Assembly (NCBI GenBank): GCA_023419375.1
Contig: JAEZYD010000008.1
Span: 62,001 to 126,000 of the forward strand
Source: Pseudomonadota bacterium
GTDB lineage: Bacteria > Desulfobacterota > Desulfovibrionia > Desulfovibrionales > Desulfovibrionaceae
Length of the DNA stretch: 64,000 nt
Direction: 5' to 3'
Every line of letters begins with the position of its first letter. The stretch's first letter is position 1. The notes beneath the pieces were generated by a model. It saw only the letters and a program-made list of their open reading frames with translations, was not told where the DNA came from and searched no databases. Below, piece after piece: positions 17,227 to 26,084 of the stretch. The position numbers were made by a program, and so were the translations under genes.

Positions 17227-18012
17227 ATGCGTTGTCTGGTTTTGCACGGCCTCGCGGGGAGCCCCTTTGAGGTGCGGCCTGTGGCCGATGCCCTTGAATC
17301 CGCGGGTCATGTTGCCGTGTGCCCTGTGCTGCCGGGGCATGCCGCTTCAGAAGAAGAATATCTGGCAAGCTCTTACACGCAGTGGCTTGCCTGCGCCCGC
17401 GCTGCCTACCTTGAGCAGTGCGCGGGCGGCCCCGTACTGCTGGCTGGCTACTCGCTGGGCGGGCTGCTGGCGCTGGACATTGCCGCAGAGGCTGCACAGG
17501 GGCGGCTTCCGGCTCCGGCGGGCCTGCTCCTGCTGGCAACGCCGCTTTTCTTGTGGCGCTTGCATCCCCTTTTCCTTGCCGACTGGCGCATGTCCTTGCT
17601 GCCCCTGTGGCGCCGTTTGCAGCCAGTGCGGCGGGTGCCCCCACGGTCTGCGGCGAGCAGGGCCGTTGCCCCCTGGCAAGGGCACGAAACCCTCTGTTCG
17701 TACCGTCATTTGCAGCAATTGGCGCAGGCGCAAAAAAGGGTCCGGGCGGCTCTTGGCAATATCTGCGCGCCGCTGTGCGCTGTGCAGCTATATAGCGATG
17801 GCGTATGCCCGCCCTTTAATTCCAGCTTTCTGGTTGAACACTGCGGCGCGACTGATGCGCGGCTGCATCTTTTGCGGGCAACAAGCCCGCACGGAGGGCA
17901 TTTGCCAACAACGCACGTGGAAAGCCGAGAGCGCGTAGCCGCCATTGCCGTGACCTTTGCCAGCGAAGTGGCGGCGGGAAAGGCTTGCAAGATTGCGCCG
18001 CAGCGTATATAG
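17227..18012 (+). CDS. Alpha/beta hydrolase (carboxylesterase-like)
   Basis: The 261-residue protein begins MRCLVLHGLAGSPFEV, the beta-strand plus oxyanion loop of alpha/beta hydrolases, and has the nucleophile elbow GYSLGG near residue 75. A C-terminal HGGHL-type segment supplies a candidate catalytic His. It resembles the monoacylglycerol-lipase/carboxylesterase group, but the substrate is unknown. Start choice: the ATG at 17227 over a GTG at 17218, since AAAAGG precedes it at a usable distance while the GTG is too close. It is divergent from the deaminase gene and precedes yajC. Confidence 0.82.
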   Translation: MRCLVLHGLAGSPFEVRPVADALESAGHVAVCPVLPGHAASEEEYLASSYTQWLACARAAYLEQCAGGPVLLAGYSLGGLLALDIAAEAAQGRLPAPAGLLLLATPLFLWRLHPLFLADWRMSLLPLWRRLQPVRRVPPRSAASRAVAPWQGHETLCSYRHLQQLAQAQKRVRAALGNICAPLCAVQLYSDGVCPPFNSSFLVEHCGATDARLHLLRATSPHGGHLPTTHVESRERVAAIAVTFASEVAAGKACKIAPQRI

Positions 18013-18118
18013 AAATTGGCTGGCATTGCGCGAAAATCGGGCGCGGGCAAGCTTTTGCCCTTGCCGATGTCGGGCGGTACTTTTTTAATGCTATACCCAC
18101 ACCCTATGGAGGTGCGTT

Positions 18119-18469
18119 TTGTTTGAATCCTTAGCTTATGCCATGGGCACGCCCCAGGCCGGGGCCGCTCCCGCCAGCGGACAGGAAATGCTGATGCAGT
18201 TTCTGCCCCTCATCGTCATGTTTGTCATTTTCTGGTTCCTGCTTATCCGTCCCCAGCAGAAGCGGGCCAAGGTCCACAAGCAGATGCTGGCCGAACTCAA
18301 GCGCGGCGACCACGTTATGACCTCAAGCGGTCTGCTTGGCCGTATTCTTGAGATCGACGATGAACAGGTGCTTCTTGAGAGCGGCGAAGCCAAGCTGCGC
18401 GTTTCGCGCGGCTCCATCGGCGGCGTTATTCCTGCCAAGGGCGGCAAGGACACCAAGGAAGAAAAGTAG
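18119..18469 (+). CDS. yajC: Preprotein translocase subunit YajC
   Basis: The 116-residue protein has one N-terminal membrane helix (FLPLIVMFVIFWFLLIRPQQ) followed by the RAKVHKQMLAELKRGDHVMTSSGLLGRI segment typical of YajC. It works with SecD and SecF in the Sec holotranslocon; the next two genes encode those proteins. A TTG start at 18119 is supported by a strong GGAGGT site 5 bases upstream; the alternative ATG nine codons later lacks one. The charged tail (KGGKDTKEEK) is cytoplasmic. Confidence 0.95.
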   Translation: MFESLAYAMGTPQAGAAPASGQEMLMQFLPLIVMFVIFWFLLIRPQQKRAKVHKQMLAELKRGDHVMTSSGLLGRILEIDDEQVLLESGEAKLRVSRGSIGGVIPAKGGKDTKEEK

Positions 18470-18695
18470 CAGGTCGCTTTGGCGGCTTGTGTCTGCCTCT
18501 GCCAGGCGGGCGAAGTGCATGGCCCATGAGCTGGACTGGCGGTTGCCGGATCGGCTCAAGGGCTTTTGCCTCTTGACGTGCCCGGATTTTTCGGGTCTTC
18601 GGAGTTTCCGGCTTTGTCGGTAGCCCTGCGGCTGTCCCTCAAGGGATAGCCGCGCGGTTGCGGCAAAGCTTAATCTGTTGTGTGGAAGGTGAACG

Positions 18696-20276
18696 ATGGG
18701 TCTGCTCTGGCGCTTGTCCATAGCCATCATGGTTTTTGTGTTGTCCCTTGTTTACGCGCTCCCCAGCGTTCCCTATCTGGGAACAGCTCTTGAGCGCGTT
18801 CTGCCGTCGAGCAAAATCAATCTCGGCCTTGACCTCAAGGGCGGCATCCATCTGACGCTTGGCGTTGACGTTGCCAAGGCCGTGAGCAATTCGCTGGCCT
18901 TGACCGGGCAGGATTTGCGCCGCGTGGCCGAAGATGAAAAGATTGTTGTGCTGCGCCCCCGCGTGGTGGGCGGCACCGCTCTTGAATTCGTGCTGCCGCG
19001 CGCGGAGAACGAACCGCAGTTCCGCGAAATGCTGGCCCGTCACTTTCCGCAGTTGAGCGTGGGCGAACCCCAGGCTGGCGAAGCGGGCCAGTTGCGTTAT
19101 GTGGCTCGTTTCAGCCCGGCGGAAGTCAAGCGCATTGAAGATCTTTCGCTTGATCAGGCCCTGCGCACCATCCGCAACCGTATTGACCAGTTCGGCGTGG
19201 CCGAGCCCGATATCCGCAAGCAGGCCGGCAACCGCATTCAGGTGCAGTTGCCGGGTATTTCTGACCCGCGCCGCGCCGTGCAGGTTATCGGCCAGACCGC
19301 GCACCTCGAGTTCCATCTGGTGCGCGAGGATGTTGATCCCGGCAAGGCCGTGCTGCCCCCCGGCGTGATCGCGCTGCCCATGCTGGAGAAGAACCCCGGC
19401 CAGCAGCAGAAAGAAACGCTCATCGCTGTTGAAAAAGACGCCATGCTTACGGGCGAAGACGTGTCGGACGCCCGACCCGCCTTTGACAACATGAACCAGT
19501 CGTACGTCACCCTGAATTTCAATGCCCGCGGCGCGCGTATCTTTGAACGCGTCACCGGTGAAAATGTGGGCCGCCGCATGGCCATTGTGCTTGACGGCAA
19601 GGTGTATTCCGCACCTTCCATCCGCGAGCGCATCGGCGGCGGCAGGGCCAGCATCTCGGGCAGCTTCACCACTGCCGAATCTCAGGACCTTGCCATCGTG
19701 CTGCGTGCAGGTTCCCTGCCAGCGCCCGTCTCCGTGCTCGAAGAACGCACGGTCGGCCCCTCGCTGGGGCAGGAAGCCATCGACAGCGGCATCCGCGCAG
19801 CCATGGTCGGCGCTGTGGGCGTGGTGCTGTTCATCGGCATCTACTACGGTTTGAGCGGCCTCATTGCCGACGTCATGCTCTGCTTTACCATGCTTATTGT
19901 CATGGCGGGCATGGGCGCTTTTGGCGCAACCCTGACGCTGCCGGGTATAGCTGGTATCGTTTTGACCATCGGTATGGCGGTTGACGCCAACGTGCTGATC
20001 TACGAACGCATACGCGAGGAAATACGGCTGGGCCTCACGCCGCTTGCCGCTGTACGCGCAGGTTTTGACCGCGCGGCCATTTCCATTACAGACTCCAACC
20101 TCACGTCCATCATTGTGACCGTCATCCTGTACCAGTTCGGCACCGGCCCCATCCGTGGCTTTGCCGTAACGCTGGGACTGGGCATCGTGGCCTCCATGTT
20201 TACGGCCATCTTTGTATCGCGGGCCATCTTTGAGGAGTGGGCGCGGCATTGCGGCCCCAAGGGCATCAGCATCTAG
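18696..20276 (+). CDS. secD: Protein translocase subunit SecD
   Basis: The 526-residue membrane protein uses the proton gradient with SecF to drive late steps of protein export. Visible features are the N-terminal helix, LGLDLKGGIHLTLGV after it, a large periplasmic P1 region, and the C-terminal RND-type helices with GMAVDANVLIYERIREE. The length is slightly short of enteric SecD (about 615) but normal for deltaproteobacteria. Its TAG stop lies within the CTAG end of a MITE-like repeat that fills most of the gap to secF. The gene order yajC-secD-secF is conserved. Confidence 0.97.
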   Translation: MGLLWRLSIAIMVFVLSLVYALPSVPYLGTALERVLPSSKINLGLDLKGGIHLTLGVDVAKAVSNSLALTGQDLRRVAEDEKIVVLRPRVVGGTALEFVLPRAENEPQFREMLARHFPQLSVGEPQAGEAGQLRYVARFSPAEVKRIEDLSLDQALRTIRNRIDQFGVAEPDIRKQAGNRIQVQLPGISDPRRAVQVIGQTAHLEFHLVREDVDPGKAVLPPGVIALPMLEKNPGQQQKETLIAVEKDAMLTGEDVSDARPAFDNMNQSYVTLNFNARGARIFERVTGENVGRRMAIVLDGKVYSAPSIRERIGGGRASISGSFTTAESQDLAIVLRAGSLPAPVSVLEERTVGPSLGQEAIDSGIRAAMVGAVGVVLFIGIYYGLSGLIADVMLCFTMLIVMAGMGAFGATLTLPGIAGIVLTIGMAVDANVLIYERIREEIRLGLTPLAAVRAGFDRAAISITDSNLTSIIVTVILYQFGTGPIRGFAVTLGLGIVASMFTAIFVSRAIFEEWARHCGPKGISI

Positions 20277-20404
20277 AGCATTTCCACTTTGAAATACTTG
20301 CTTAACGGCGAAGCAAGTTCGCCTTGCAAGCATTTCGTGGCGCGGATTTTCTTTTCAAAATCCGCGCAGAGCAGACAAACATTTTCAATGCTACTCTGCT
20401 CTAG
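20273..20404. repeat. MITE-like element between secD and secF
   Basis: The 132-base segment starts CTAGAGCA and ends TGCTCTAG. Its imperfect terminal inverted repeats share CTAGAGCA-N8-TTGAAA. Inside are two hairpins: ACTTGCTT/AAGCAAGT (20296-20318) and GCGCGGATTTT/AAAATCCGCGC (20340-20367). It carries no gene and supplies the secD stop codon. The structure suggests a miniature non-autonomous element or a bacterial interspersed repeat. Confidence 0.65.
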
Positions 20405-20421
20405 CGCGCCGGGAGGCAATT

Positions 20422-21525
20422 ATGGGTTTCGCTTTTATCAGACATGACACCAAGTTTGATTTTATTGGCCTGCGCCATTGGGCATACGGCATTTCGGCCT
20501 TGCTGATTCTGGTGGGTATTATCTCCACCATGTGGGGCAACGGCCTCAAGATGGGCATCGACTTCGCGGGCGGCGTTATTGTTCAGATTCAGTTTCAGCA
20601 GCCAGTGAAAGACGAAGCATTGAAGAAAAGCCTTGAAGTTCCCGCACTGCCGGGTATTACCACCCAGAAGTTCGGCGACGGCGACAGGGACTATCTGCTG
20701 CGCTTTTCCAATTCGGAAAACAGCGATGCAACGCAGGTTCGTACCGCTGTTGTGGACTCTCTGGCCGCGGCCTTTCCTGACAACAAGGCTGAAATCCAGC
20801 GTTTGGAAGTGGTCGGCCCCAAGGTTGGCGCTGACTTGACCAACAAGGCACTGAGCGCGCTTTTTTATGCTGTTTTGCTCATTGCCGTGTATATCTCCGG
20901 CCGATTTGAACAGCGCTGGATGGCTGGCGCGGCCATGGCTGCGGCCTTGTGGGGCGGCACCTATCTTGTGGGCCTCACCGGTCTTGGTATGGGCTGGCTT
21001 GTGCTTATCTCGCTTGTCATTACTCTTGTGGTGTGCTTTGTGCTGCGGCTCAACTTCGCGCTCGGCGCGGTTGTGGGCCTGCTGCACGACGTTGGCATCA
21101 CCATGGGTCTGCTCTCGCTCATGAAGGTTGAGGTAGACCTCAATGTTATGGCGGCCCTGCTGACCCTCGTGGGCTACTCGCTCAACGATACCATCATCGT
21201 GTATGACCGCCTGCGCGAAAATCTGCGCGCTGCACCCGAGCTGAGCATGGCCGAGCTGATTAACCGCAGCGTCAACCAGACCCTTTCGCGCACCATCCTC
21301 ACCAGCGGCACGACCTTTTTGGCAACGTTGTCGCTGTTCCTTGTGGGCGGCGGCGTTATCCATGATTTCGCGTTGACCGTGCTTATCGGTGTGGTTGTGG
21401 GCACGCTCTCTTCGATCTACGTGTCTTCTGCTGTGCTGCTGGCGCTTGGCGATACGGCTTTTTATGTTGCCCTTGTGCAGCAAAAGGGAAAGTACGAGCG
21501 TCCTGGCGAACACGGCGTTGTGTAG
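20422..21525 (+). CDS. secF: Protein translocase subunit SecF
   Basis: The 367-residue product partners SecD. It shows FAGGVIVQIQF (the SecF GIDFxGG region), a periplasmic domain and five C-terminal helices with GYSLNDTIIVYDRLREN and NQTLSRTILTSGTTFL. An unusually long N-terminal FIRHDTKFDFIGLRHWAY lead precedes helix 1. A GGGAGG ribosome-binding site follows directly after the MITE-like element, so secF translation does not depend on it. A strong terminator lies 45 bases after the stop. Confidence 0.97.
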   Translation: MGFAFIRHDTKFDFIGLRHWAYGISALLILVGIISTMWGNGLKMGIDFAGGVIVQIQFQQPVKDEALKKSLEVPALPGITTQKFGDGDRDYLLRFSNSENSDATQVRTAVVDSLAAAFPDNKAEIQRLEVVGPKVGADLTNKALSALFYAVLLIAVYISGRFEQRWMAGAAMAAALWGGTYLVGLTGLGMGWLVLISLVITLVVCFVLRLNFALGAVVGLLHDVGITMGLLSLMKVEVDLNVMAALLTLVGYSLNDTIIVYDRLRENLRAAPELSMAELINRSVNQTLSRTILTSGTTFLATLSLFLVGGGVIHDFALTVLIGVVVGTLSSIYVSSAVLLALGDTAFYVALVQQKGKYERPGEHGVV

Positions 21526-21569
21526 CCTTTATTGCAAAGCGCTCAGTTGCTTTGCCTGAGAGATTAGTG

Positions 21570-21603
21570 AAAAACCCCGGTTGCCAGAGCAGCCGGGGTT
21601 TTT
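21570..21603 (+). terminator. Intrinsic terminator after secF
   Basis: AAAAACCCCGG and CCGGGGTTTTT flank a 12-base loop, with further T residues following. Confidence 0.9.
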
Positions 21604-21644
21604 GTTTTACAGTCACACGGATTGTGCCGCTGTGCATCGGTTGC

Positions 21645-21676
21645 AAAAAAAGGCATGCTGTGGGCATGCCTTTTTT
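21645..21676 (-). terminator. Intrinsic terminator after the MoaE-like gene
   Basis: A-rich GGCATGC pairs with GCATGCC followed by six T residues. It reads as a terminator on either strand and lies about 37 bases past the leftward moaE-like stop. Confidence 0.85.
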
Positions 21677-21712
21677 ACAAGTCAGCCGATAAGGCAAACA
21701 GAAGCAAAAGGG

Positions 21713-22078
21713 TCAGGCATCGTGAATTTCCTGCTTGATGACGGCCTCGGCCTTGATACGGTCAAGCAGTTCTGCAAAGGTGGCTTTAACGTGCTCGCGT
21801 ATGTCGCCCGCCACCACAAGAAAGAGCAGGTCATCGCCCGGCTTGAGAAGGCCTTCTTCAGCCTGGGCAACGATGGCAAAAATTCCCGGCTGTTTTTCCA
21901 TCTCGCGGCAGATGGCGTCCATTTTAGCAGTGTCGTGCGAAACGCGTACTGCGGTAACCGGGGCATGATCCCCGCGCGACCATGCACGCACCACACCGTT
22001 GTGCACCAGCATCATACCCACGTGGTCGGCGAAGCCGGGGCGGGCTTTGAGTTCCTGAAGAGTTTTGTTAATGTCCAT
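21713..22078 (-). CDS. MoaE-like molybdopterin synthase large-subunit homologue
   Basis: The 121-residue protein resembles MoaE (joins with MoaD to insert sulfur into precursor Z) in its GMMLVHNGVVRAWSRG start, VRVSHDTAKMDAI middle and GDDLLFLVVAG...RIKAEAVIKQE end. It is shorter than the usual 140-150 residues, and the conserved HRxG turn reads AEEGLL, so activity may differ. I chose the ATG at 22078 with an AGGCGG site; an in-frame ATG at 22120 has none. No other moa genes are adjacent. A function outside cofactor synthesis cannot be excluded. Confidence 0.65.
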   Translation of the reverse strand: MDINKTLQELKARPGFADHVGMMLVHNGVVRAWSRGDHAPVTAVRVSHDTAKMDAICREMEKQPGIFAIVAQAEEGLLKPGDDLLFLVVAGDIREHVKATFAELLDRIKAEAVIKQEIHDA

Positions 22079-22163
22079 AAAAACCGCCTTGGTTTTATTG
22101 GCTAGATCAACGCCGTTCATTTCAGGCTACAACATGGCAGCCTTTGTATAAAGGACTTTATTC

Positions 22164-24887
22164 ATGGCGCATTTATCGCAGTTACTCTCACGCCTGCCGG
22201 GCAATATTGATGTGCGCATGAGCACCATGGGCCATGTGGTGTGGGTGAGCTGGCACGACAGGCTCGCCCCCGCCGTAGGCCAGACGCTGCTGAATTATGG
22301 CGGCATGCTGGTGGGTGAAGAAGCAGAACAGTCAATCTGGTTTTTCTTTACTGACGACGTTTTTCTGGCCTTGGCCCGGCTGATGGTGTGGGGCAATTTT
22401 AACGAATTGCCCGTTGCCATTGAACTGTTCCCCGGGCGGTTGCAGTTCGGGCGCAAGCGCGAGGTCAACCTGCTGCTGGACGGCGCATTGCAGGCCCAGC
22501 AGATCGTTGTGACCGATGCCCTTGAAATCTGGATCCATCCCAAGAGCCGCGAGGGTAAAAAAGGCCTGCCTGGCATTACCTTTGAGCGCCGTTCCGGGCG
22601 TCAGGGCATGGCGGGTGTGGACTGGGCCTCCATGACGGTTGACGTGCGCATGCCCTATGCCTCCACCCAATCGTGGTTTGCCCTGCTGCACCCCTTGGGC
22701 AGCCCGCTCGACAAGGCCTATCAGGTCGGCTGGACGTCCATGTTCAAGCGCCTGGAAGCCCTGCTGCAAAAGCACAAGATCAAATCCATCGTGGACAATA
22801 CGTTCATGATGATTGCCATAGACAACCTGCAAATGTTGCGTACCTTCATGCGCGACTATCTGCACAGCTTTGACAAGGAAAAAAACGAAGCCGCTGGCTA
22901 CTGGCCTTGCGTAAGTGTGGTTGCCGACCGCAACAACTTGAATTTCAATGCCGATCTGCCCAAGAAGATAGGTTTGCAGTGGGATAATCTCATGCCGGAT
23001 TTCCCCTACATGAGCTATCGCAATGCCTATCTGCTGGGCGAGGGCTTTACTGTTCGCGATCTGCGCTTTACCGGCGAGCAGATGGCCATGGACAGCTGGT
23101 GCAACGTGATGCTGGACGAAAACAGCCTCAGCGGCAGGTCTATTGCACTGCTGATGCCAAGCCGCCTCACATCGCCCAGCCCTTCTGGCACTGGCTGCGT
23201 CTACTGCGGCATTCACAGCCACGATTCGTCAGAATGTCCCACGCGTTTTGGGCCCGCCTCCAGCAGTCAGGAGGTGTGGGAAAACCTCGGGCAGCTTGAC
23301 CTTGAAGCCATCAATGAAGGGTTCCGCAGCATTGAAATGACGCTGACGGAAAAAGGGACAGGCGGTTACGGCGCAGTGCTTGGCGGCGAAGACGATGCCG
23401 CTGTGGTATTGCGCGCCGTGCTTGAAATCAATTCTGCCTGCCAGTTGCGCAACGTGCCACGGCACTGGCTTTATCGCATGCGTGAGCCTGAGCCCAACGA
23501 GGCCGTCCCCACCAAGGACGACAGCCCCGCCTGGGATTTGCTGGACAAGCTCATAACCACATCTCCGTCTGAAATGTCGGAGATGGAAAAGAAGATAAGT
23601 CAGGCAATTTCGCGGCATCAGCGCGACCCGCGTCTGCATATGGTGCAGGCTTTTGCGCACATTGAGCGCAATGACTATCCGCGTGCGGAAGCGGCGTTCC
23701 GCAATGCTGCGGTGCTGACGCCGTCGCCCGCCTTGCAGGCCTGGACAGAATTTTTTCTTGCGCGTCTGGCGGAAGAACAAGGGCAATTTTCTCAGGCCAT
23801 CGAGTTGTATTCCCAAATTTGGCGTGTCATGCCCCAGTGGCGCGAGGTCAAATACCGCGAAATCGTCTGCCAGGTAAAAATGGGGTTTTGCGAGCCTGTG
23901 CTGGATCAGCTTATAACGCTCATTCGCGAGGAACCCGCCTACTTCAACAGGATTCTCATAGATCCGGCCCTTGAGCGGGGCCGCCTGCTGATCCTCTCTG
24001 CCCTGTATGACCTGTGGACAGAGGCCAAAAAATGCGCAGATGCCGACCGGGTTCGCGTTAACGAGATCAGCGCCCGCATCAATGCCTGGTTTGCGCCGGA
24101 ACACCCTGTGCAGCTGCAACTTGGCGAAAAGGTACGTGAGCTGGAAACCCTGGCCAACATCAACAACTACCTTGCCTATCTCAAGGTTGTGGCCGAGAGG
24201 CCCAACCTGGAAAGGGAAGTGGAAGACTGCATCGCCCGAGAAGTTGAAGACCTCCGCAATCGATACAAGTACTATCTTGATATCCTGCAGGAAATTCGGG
24301 ATGAAGCCTCCTGGTTTCCCTTCCCCGCGGCCCTCCGGGAGTTCAGCCAGGAATTTAACGAGAGCGCGGGCATCATCAACCGGGCATTTTCGTGCAATTT
24401 CAAGGAGGCCGAAGCCTTCAAGCGCGCCCAGGGTGAGACGCCCCACCTGGCAGAATTGCTGCGCAGTTTGCGCAAGCGCCTGCAGTTTTTGCGAATGGTA
24501 CGCGATGGTACTCTTTTTGGCCTAACCCTGCTCAAAACGTTTATGTGGCTGGAGGCCTTGGGATTGCTGCTGTGCTTCGTTGCCGTGCCAGTGGTTTATT
24601 TCTGGGGCGAAACGCTGCACTTGGGCTGGCTGCGCGATATTCTTGGCTCAGAGCCGTGGTCGATTCAGAAAATTCTGATTCTCATTGTGACCATGGTTTC
24701 TCTGGGGACTGCGGCCCTGCGCACGACAATTGTGTTTGACCGCAAGCGTGAGCGCCTGCTTGAGGAGGCGCGCCAGCAACGTGAGCAGGCTCAGCAAACC
24801 CGGCTTGAGCGCATTCGTCAGCAACGCAGGCTTGAGGCGGATCGCGCCCAGAAAAAGAAGGATGCAGAGCAATCGGGGAAGAAGTAG
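22164..24887 (+). CDS. Large conserved protein with CCHC zinc knuckle, TPR-like region and C-terminal membrane anchor
   Basis: The 907-residue product has no recognised enzyme family. Residues 1-340 form a soluble domain rich in Trp and Phe. At 345-358 lies CVYCGIHSHDSSEC, a C-x2-C-x4-H-x4-C zinc-knuckle pattern followed by Pro. Residues about 460-620 are TPR-like helical repeats (DPRLHMVQAFAHIERNDYPRAEAAF and following). Two hydrophobic segments near 793-815 and 830-850 anchor the C-terminus, and a strongly basic, Arg/Gln/Glu-rich coiled tail follows. An AAAGGA ribosome-binding site precedes the ATG. The neighbour downstream is a small conserved protein. A scaffold at the membrane is possible but unproven. 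Confidence 0.8.
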   Translation: MAHLSQLLSRLPGNIDVRMSTMGHVVWVSWHDRLAPAVGQTLLNYGGMLVGEEAEQSIWFFFTDDVFLALARLMVWGNFNELPVAIELFPGRLQFGRKREVNLLLDGALQAQQIVVTDALEIWIHPKSREGKKGLPGITFERRSGRQGMAGVDWASMTVDVRMPYASTQSWFALLHPLGSPLDKAYQVGWTSMFKRLEALLQKHKIKSIVDNTFMMIAIDNLQMLRTFMRDYLHSFDKEKNEAAGYWPCVSVVADRNNLNFNADLPKKIGLQWDNLMPDFPYMSYRNAYLLGEGFTVRDLRFTGEQMAMDSWCNVMLDENSLSGRSIALLMPSRLTSPSPSGTGCVYCGIHSHDSSECPTRFGPASSSQEVWENLGQLDLEAINEGFRSIEMTLTEKGTGGYGAVLGGEDDAAVVLRAVLEINSACQLRNVPRHWLYRMREPEPNEAVPTKDDSPAWDLLDKLITTSPSEMSEMEKKISQAISRHQRDPRLHMVQAFAHIERNDYPRAEAAFRNAAVLTPSPALQAWTEFFLARLAEEQGQFSQAIELYSQIWRVMPQWREVKYREIVCQVKMGFCEPVLDQLITLIREEPAYFNRILIDPALERGRLLILSALYDLWTEAKKCADADRVRVNEISARINAWFAPEHPVQLQLGEKVRELETLANINNYLAYLKVVAERPNLEREVEDCIAREVEDLRNRYKYYLDILQEIRDEASWFPFPAALREFSQEFNESAGIINRAFSCNFKEAEAFKRAQGETPHLAELLRSLRKRLQFLRMVRDGTLFGLTLLKTFMWLEALGLLLCFVAVPVVYFWGETLHLGWLRDILGSEPWSIQKILILIVTMVSLGTAALRTTIVFDRKRERLLEEARQQREQAQQTRLERIRQQRRLEADRAQKKKDAEQSGKK

Positions 24888-24961
24888 CTAAACTTGGGCC
24901 AGCCTCTTGCATAATTTATCAATAATTGTTATTAATAAATCAAGCACACAAGGAGGAAGCC

Positions 24962-25309
24962 ATGACATCCCTGAAGGATTTTTCTCTTTATAATATAGAC
25001 TGGAACCTCAGCCCCGAACACGCCGTAACCATGTATCTGGAATGGGGAAATAACGACTGGCATTCAGAATACCCGCCGGTTCGATCCAAGGAAGATGTGT
25101 CCCACTACTTTGTGGTGGACAGCTGGCAGGAGCCGCCTGTTATCCGGCTTGTGAAGCGCAATTCTGAAAGGGCGGACGACCTGATTACCGTTCCTCTGCC
25201 TGCGGGTCTGATGGAAGACTATCGAAAGGTTCACGGTTCATGGCGGGGCATAAGCGAACCCACGCCCGAAGTGAAGTCCTGGCTTAAAAAGGAGCTTGGG
25301 CAGGATTGA
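24962..25309 (+). CDS. Small conserved protein of unknown function (sulfate-reducer type)
   Basis: The 115-residue soluble protein starts MTSLKDFSLYNIDWNLSPEH and contains YLEWGNNDWHSEYPPVRSKED and HYFVVDSWQEPPVIRLVKRN. I recall closely similar short proteins from other Desulfovibrio genomes but know no function. It has a perfect AAGGAGG-type ribosome-binding site 5 bases before the ATG and a very AT-rich upstream stretch, which suggests strong expression. A bidirectional terminator follows. No signal peptide or membrane segment is visible. Confidence 0.85.
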   Translation: MTSLKDFSLYNIDWNLSPEHAVTMYLEWGNNDWHSEYPPVRSKEDVSHYFVVDSWQEPPVIRLVKRNSERADDLITVPLPAGLMEDYRKVHGSWRGISEPTPEVKSWLKKELGQD

Positions 25310-25357
25310 TGCCCAGCGCAGGGTGCCTTGAAGTGCCCAACGATACAAAGAAATGTT

Positions 25358-25383
25358 AAAAGGCCCGCGTAAAGCGGGCCTTT
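25358..25383. terminator. Bidirectional terminator
   Basis: AAAAGGCCCGC and GCGGGCCTTT with a 5-base loop lie between the small conserved gene and the convergent end of the ABC transporter operon. Confidence 0.85.
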
Positions 25384-25415
25384 CTCGTGATATGGAAAGA
25401 GTCAAAGAGGCTGTA

Positions 25416-26084
25416 TCAGCGCGCGCCAAAGCCGGGGATGCGGTATCTGTCTTCAAGCCAGCGCAACAGAAACGTTGCCAGGGTGACCATTGCCAGATAG
25501 TACGCGCCCACAGCGATAAAGACTTCGGTAAAACGAAACGTGTCTGAGGCAACAACCTTGCCTTCGCCCATGAGCTCAAGGCACGTAACCAGATAGGCCA
25601 GCGAACTGTACTTGATAAGATAGATGATCTCATTGCCGCAGCCGGGCAGGGCGCGTCTGGCTGCCTGAGGAATGATGATCCACGAGACTGTCTGCCACTG
25701 GCTGAAACCAAGCGCCTGCGCGGCGCGCACCTGTCCCTGCCTGATGGAAAGCAGCGCGCCCCGCACGTACTCCGACTGATAGGCGGCAGTGCAGAGTGTG
25801 AAACTGGTCAGGGCCGCGCCAAAGGGCGAAAAGAAAATGCCAAGTTTGGGCAGGGCGTAATAGATCATCATCAGTTGCACTGCCAGGGGCACACCGCGTA
25901 TCAGCGAGGTGTAGCCGTTGCCGAGGCGGCGCAGCCAGCGCGGCCCAAAAGCTCGTGCGCAGCCCAGGAGAACGCCGCCCACAAAGCCGAGGCTGCCGGC
26001 TGGAATAATGAGCGCAAGCGAAACCAGCAGCCCACGGTTCAGGGCTGGCAGCAGTTCGTTGCTGAAAAAGGCCGCGTCCAGCAC
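25416..26084 (-). CDS. Polar amino-acid ABC transporter permease (second)
   Basis: The 222-residue HisM/GlnP-type permease has about five membrane segments and the cytoplasmic EAA-like loop GQVRAAQALGFSQWQTVSWIIIPQAARRALPG that contacts the ATPase. It begins with a GTG immediately after the TAA stop of the ATPase gene, so translation is coupled. It is the last gene of the order binding protein, permease, ATPase, permease. With the permease at 26846-27538 it would form a heterodimeric channel for a polar or dicarboxylic amino acid. Confidence 0.92.
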   Translation of the reverse strand: MLDAAFFSNELLPALNRGLLVSLALIIPAGSLGFVGGVLLGCARAFGPRWLRRLGNGYTSLIRGVPLAVQLMMIYYALPKLGIFFSPFGAALTSFTLCTAAYQSEYVRGALLSIRQGQVRAAQALGFSQWQTVSWIIIPQAARRALPGCGNEIIYLIKYSSLAYLVTCLELMGEGKVVASDTFRFTEVFIAVGAYYLAMVTLATFLLRWLEDRYRIPGFGAR

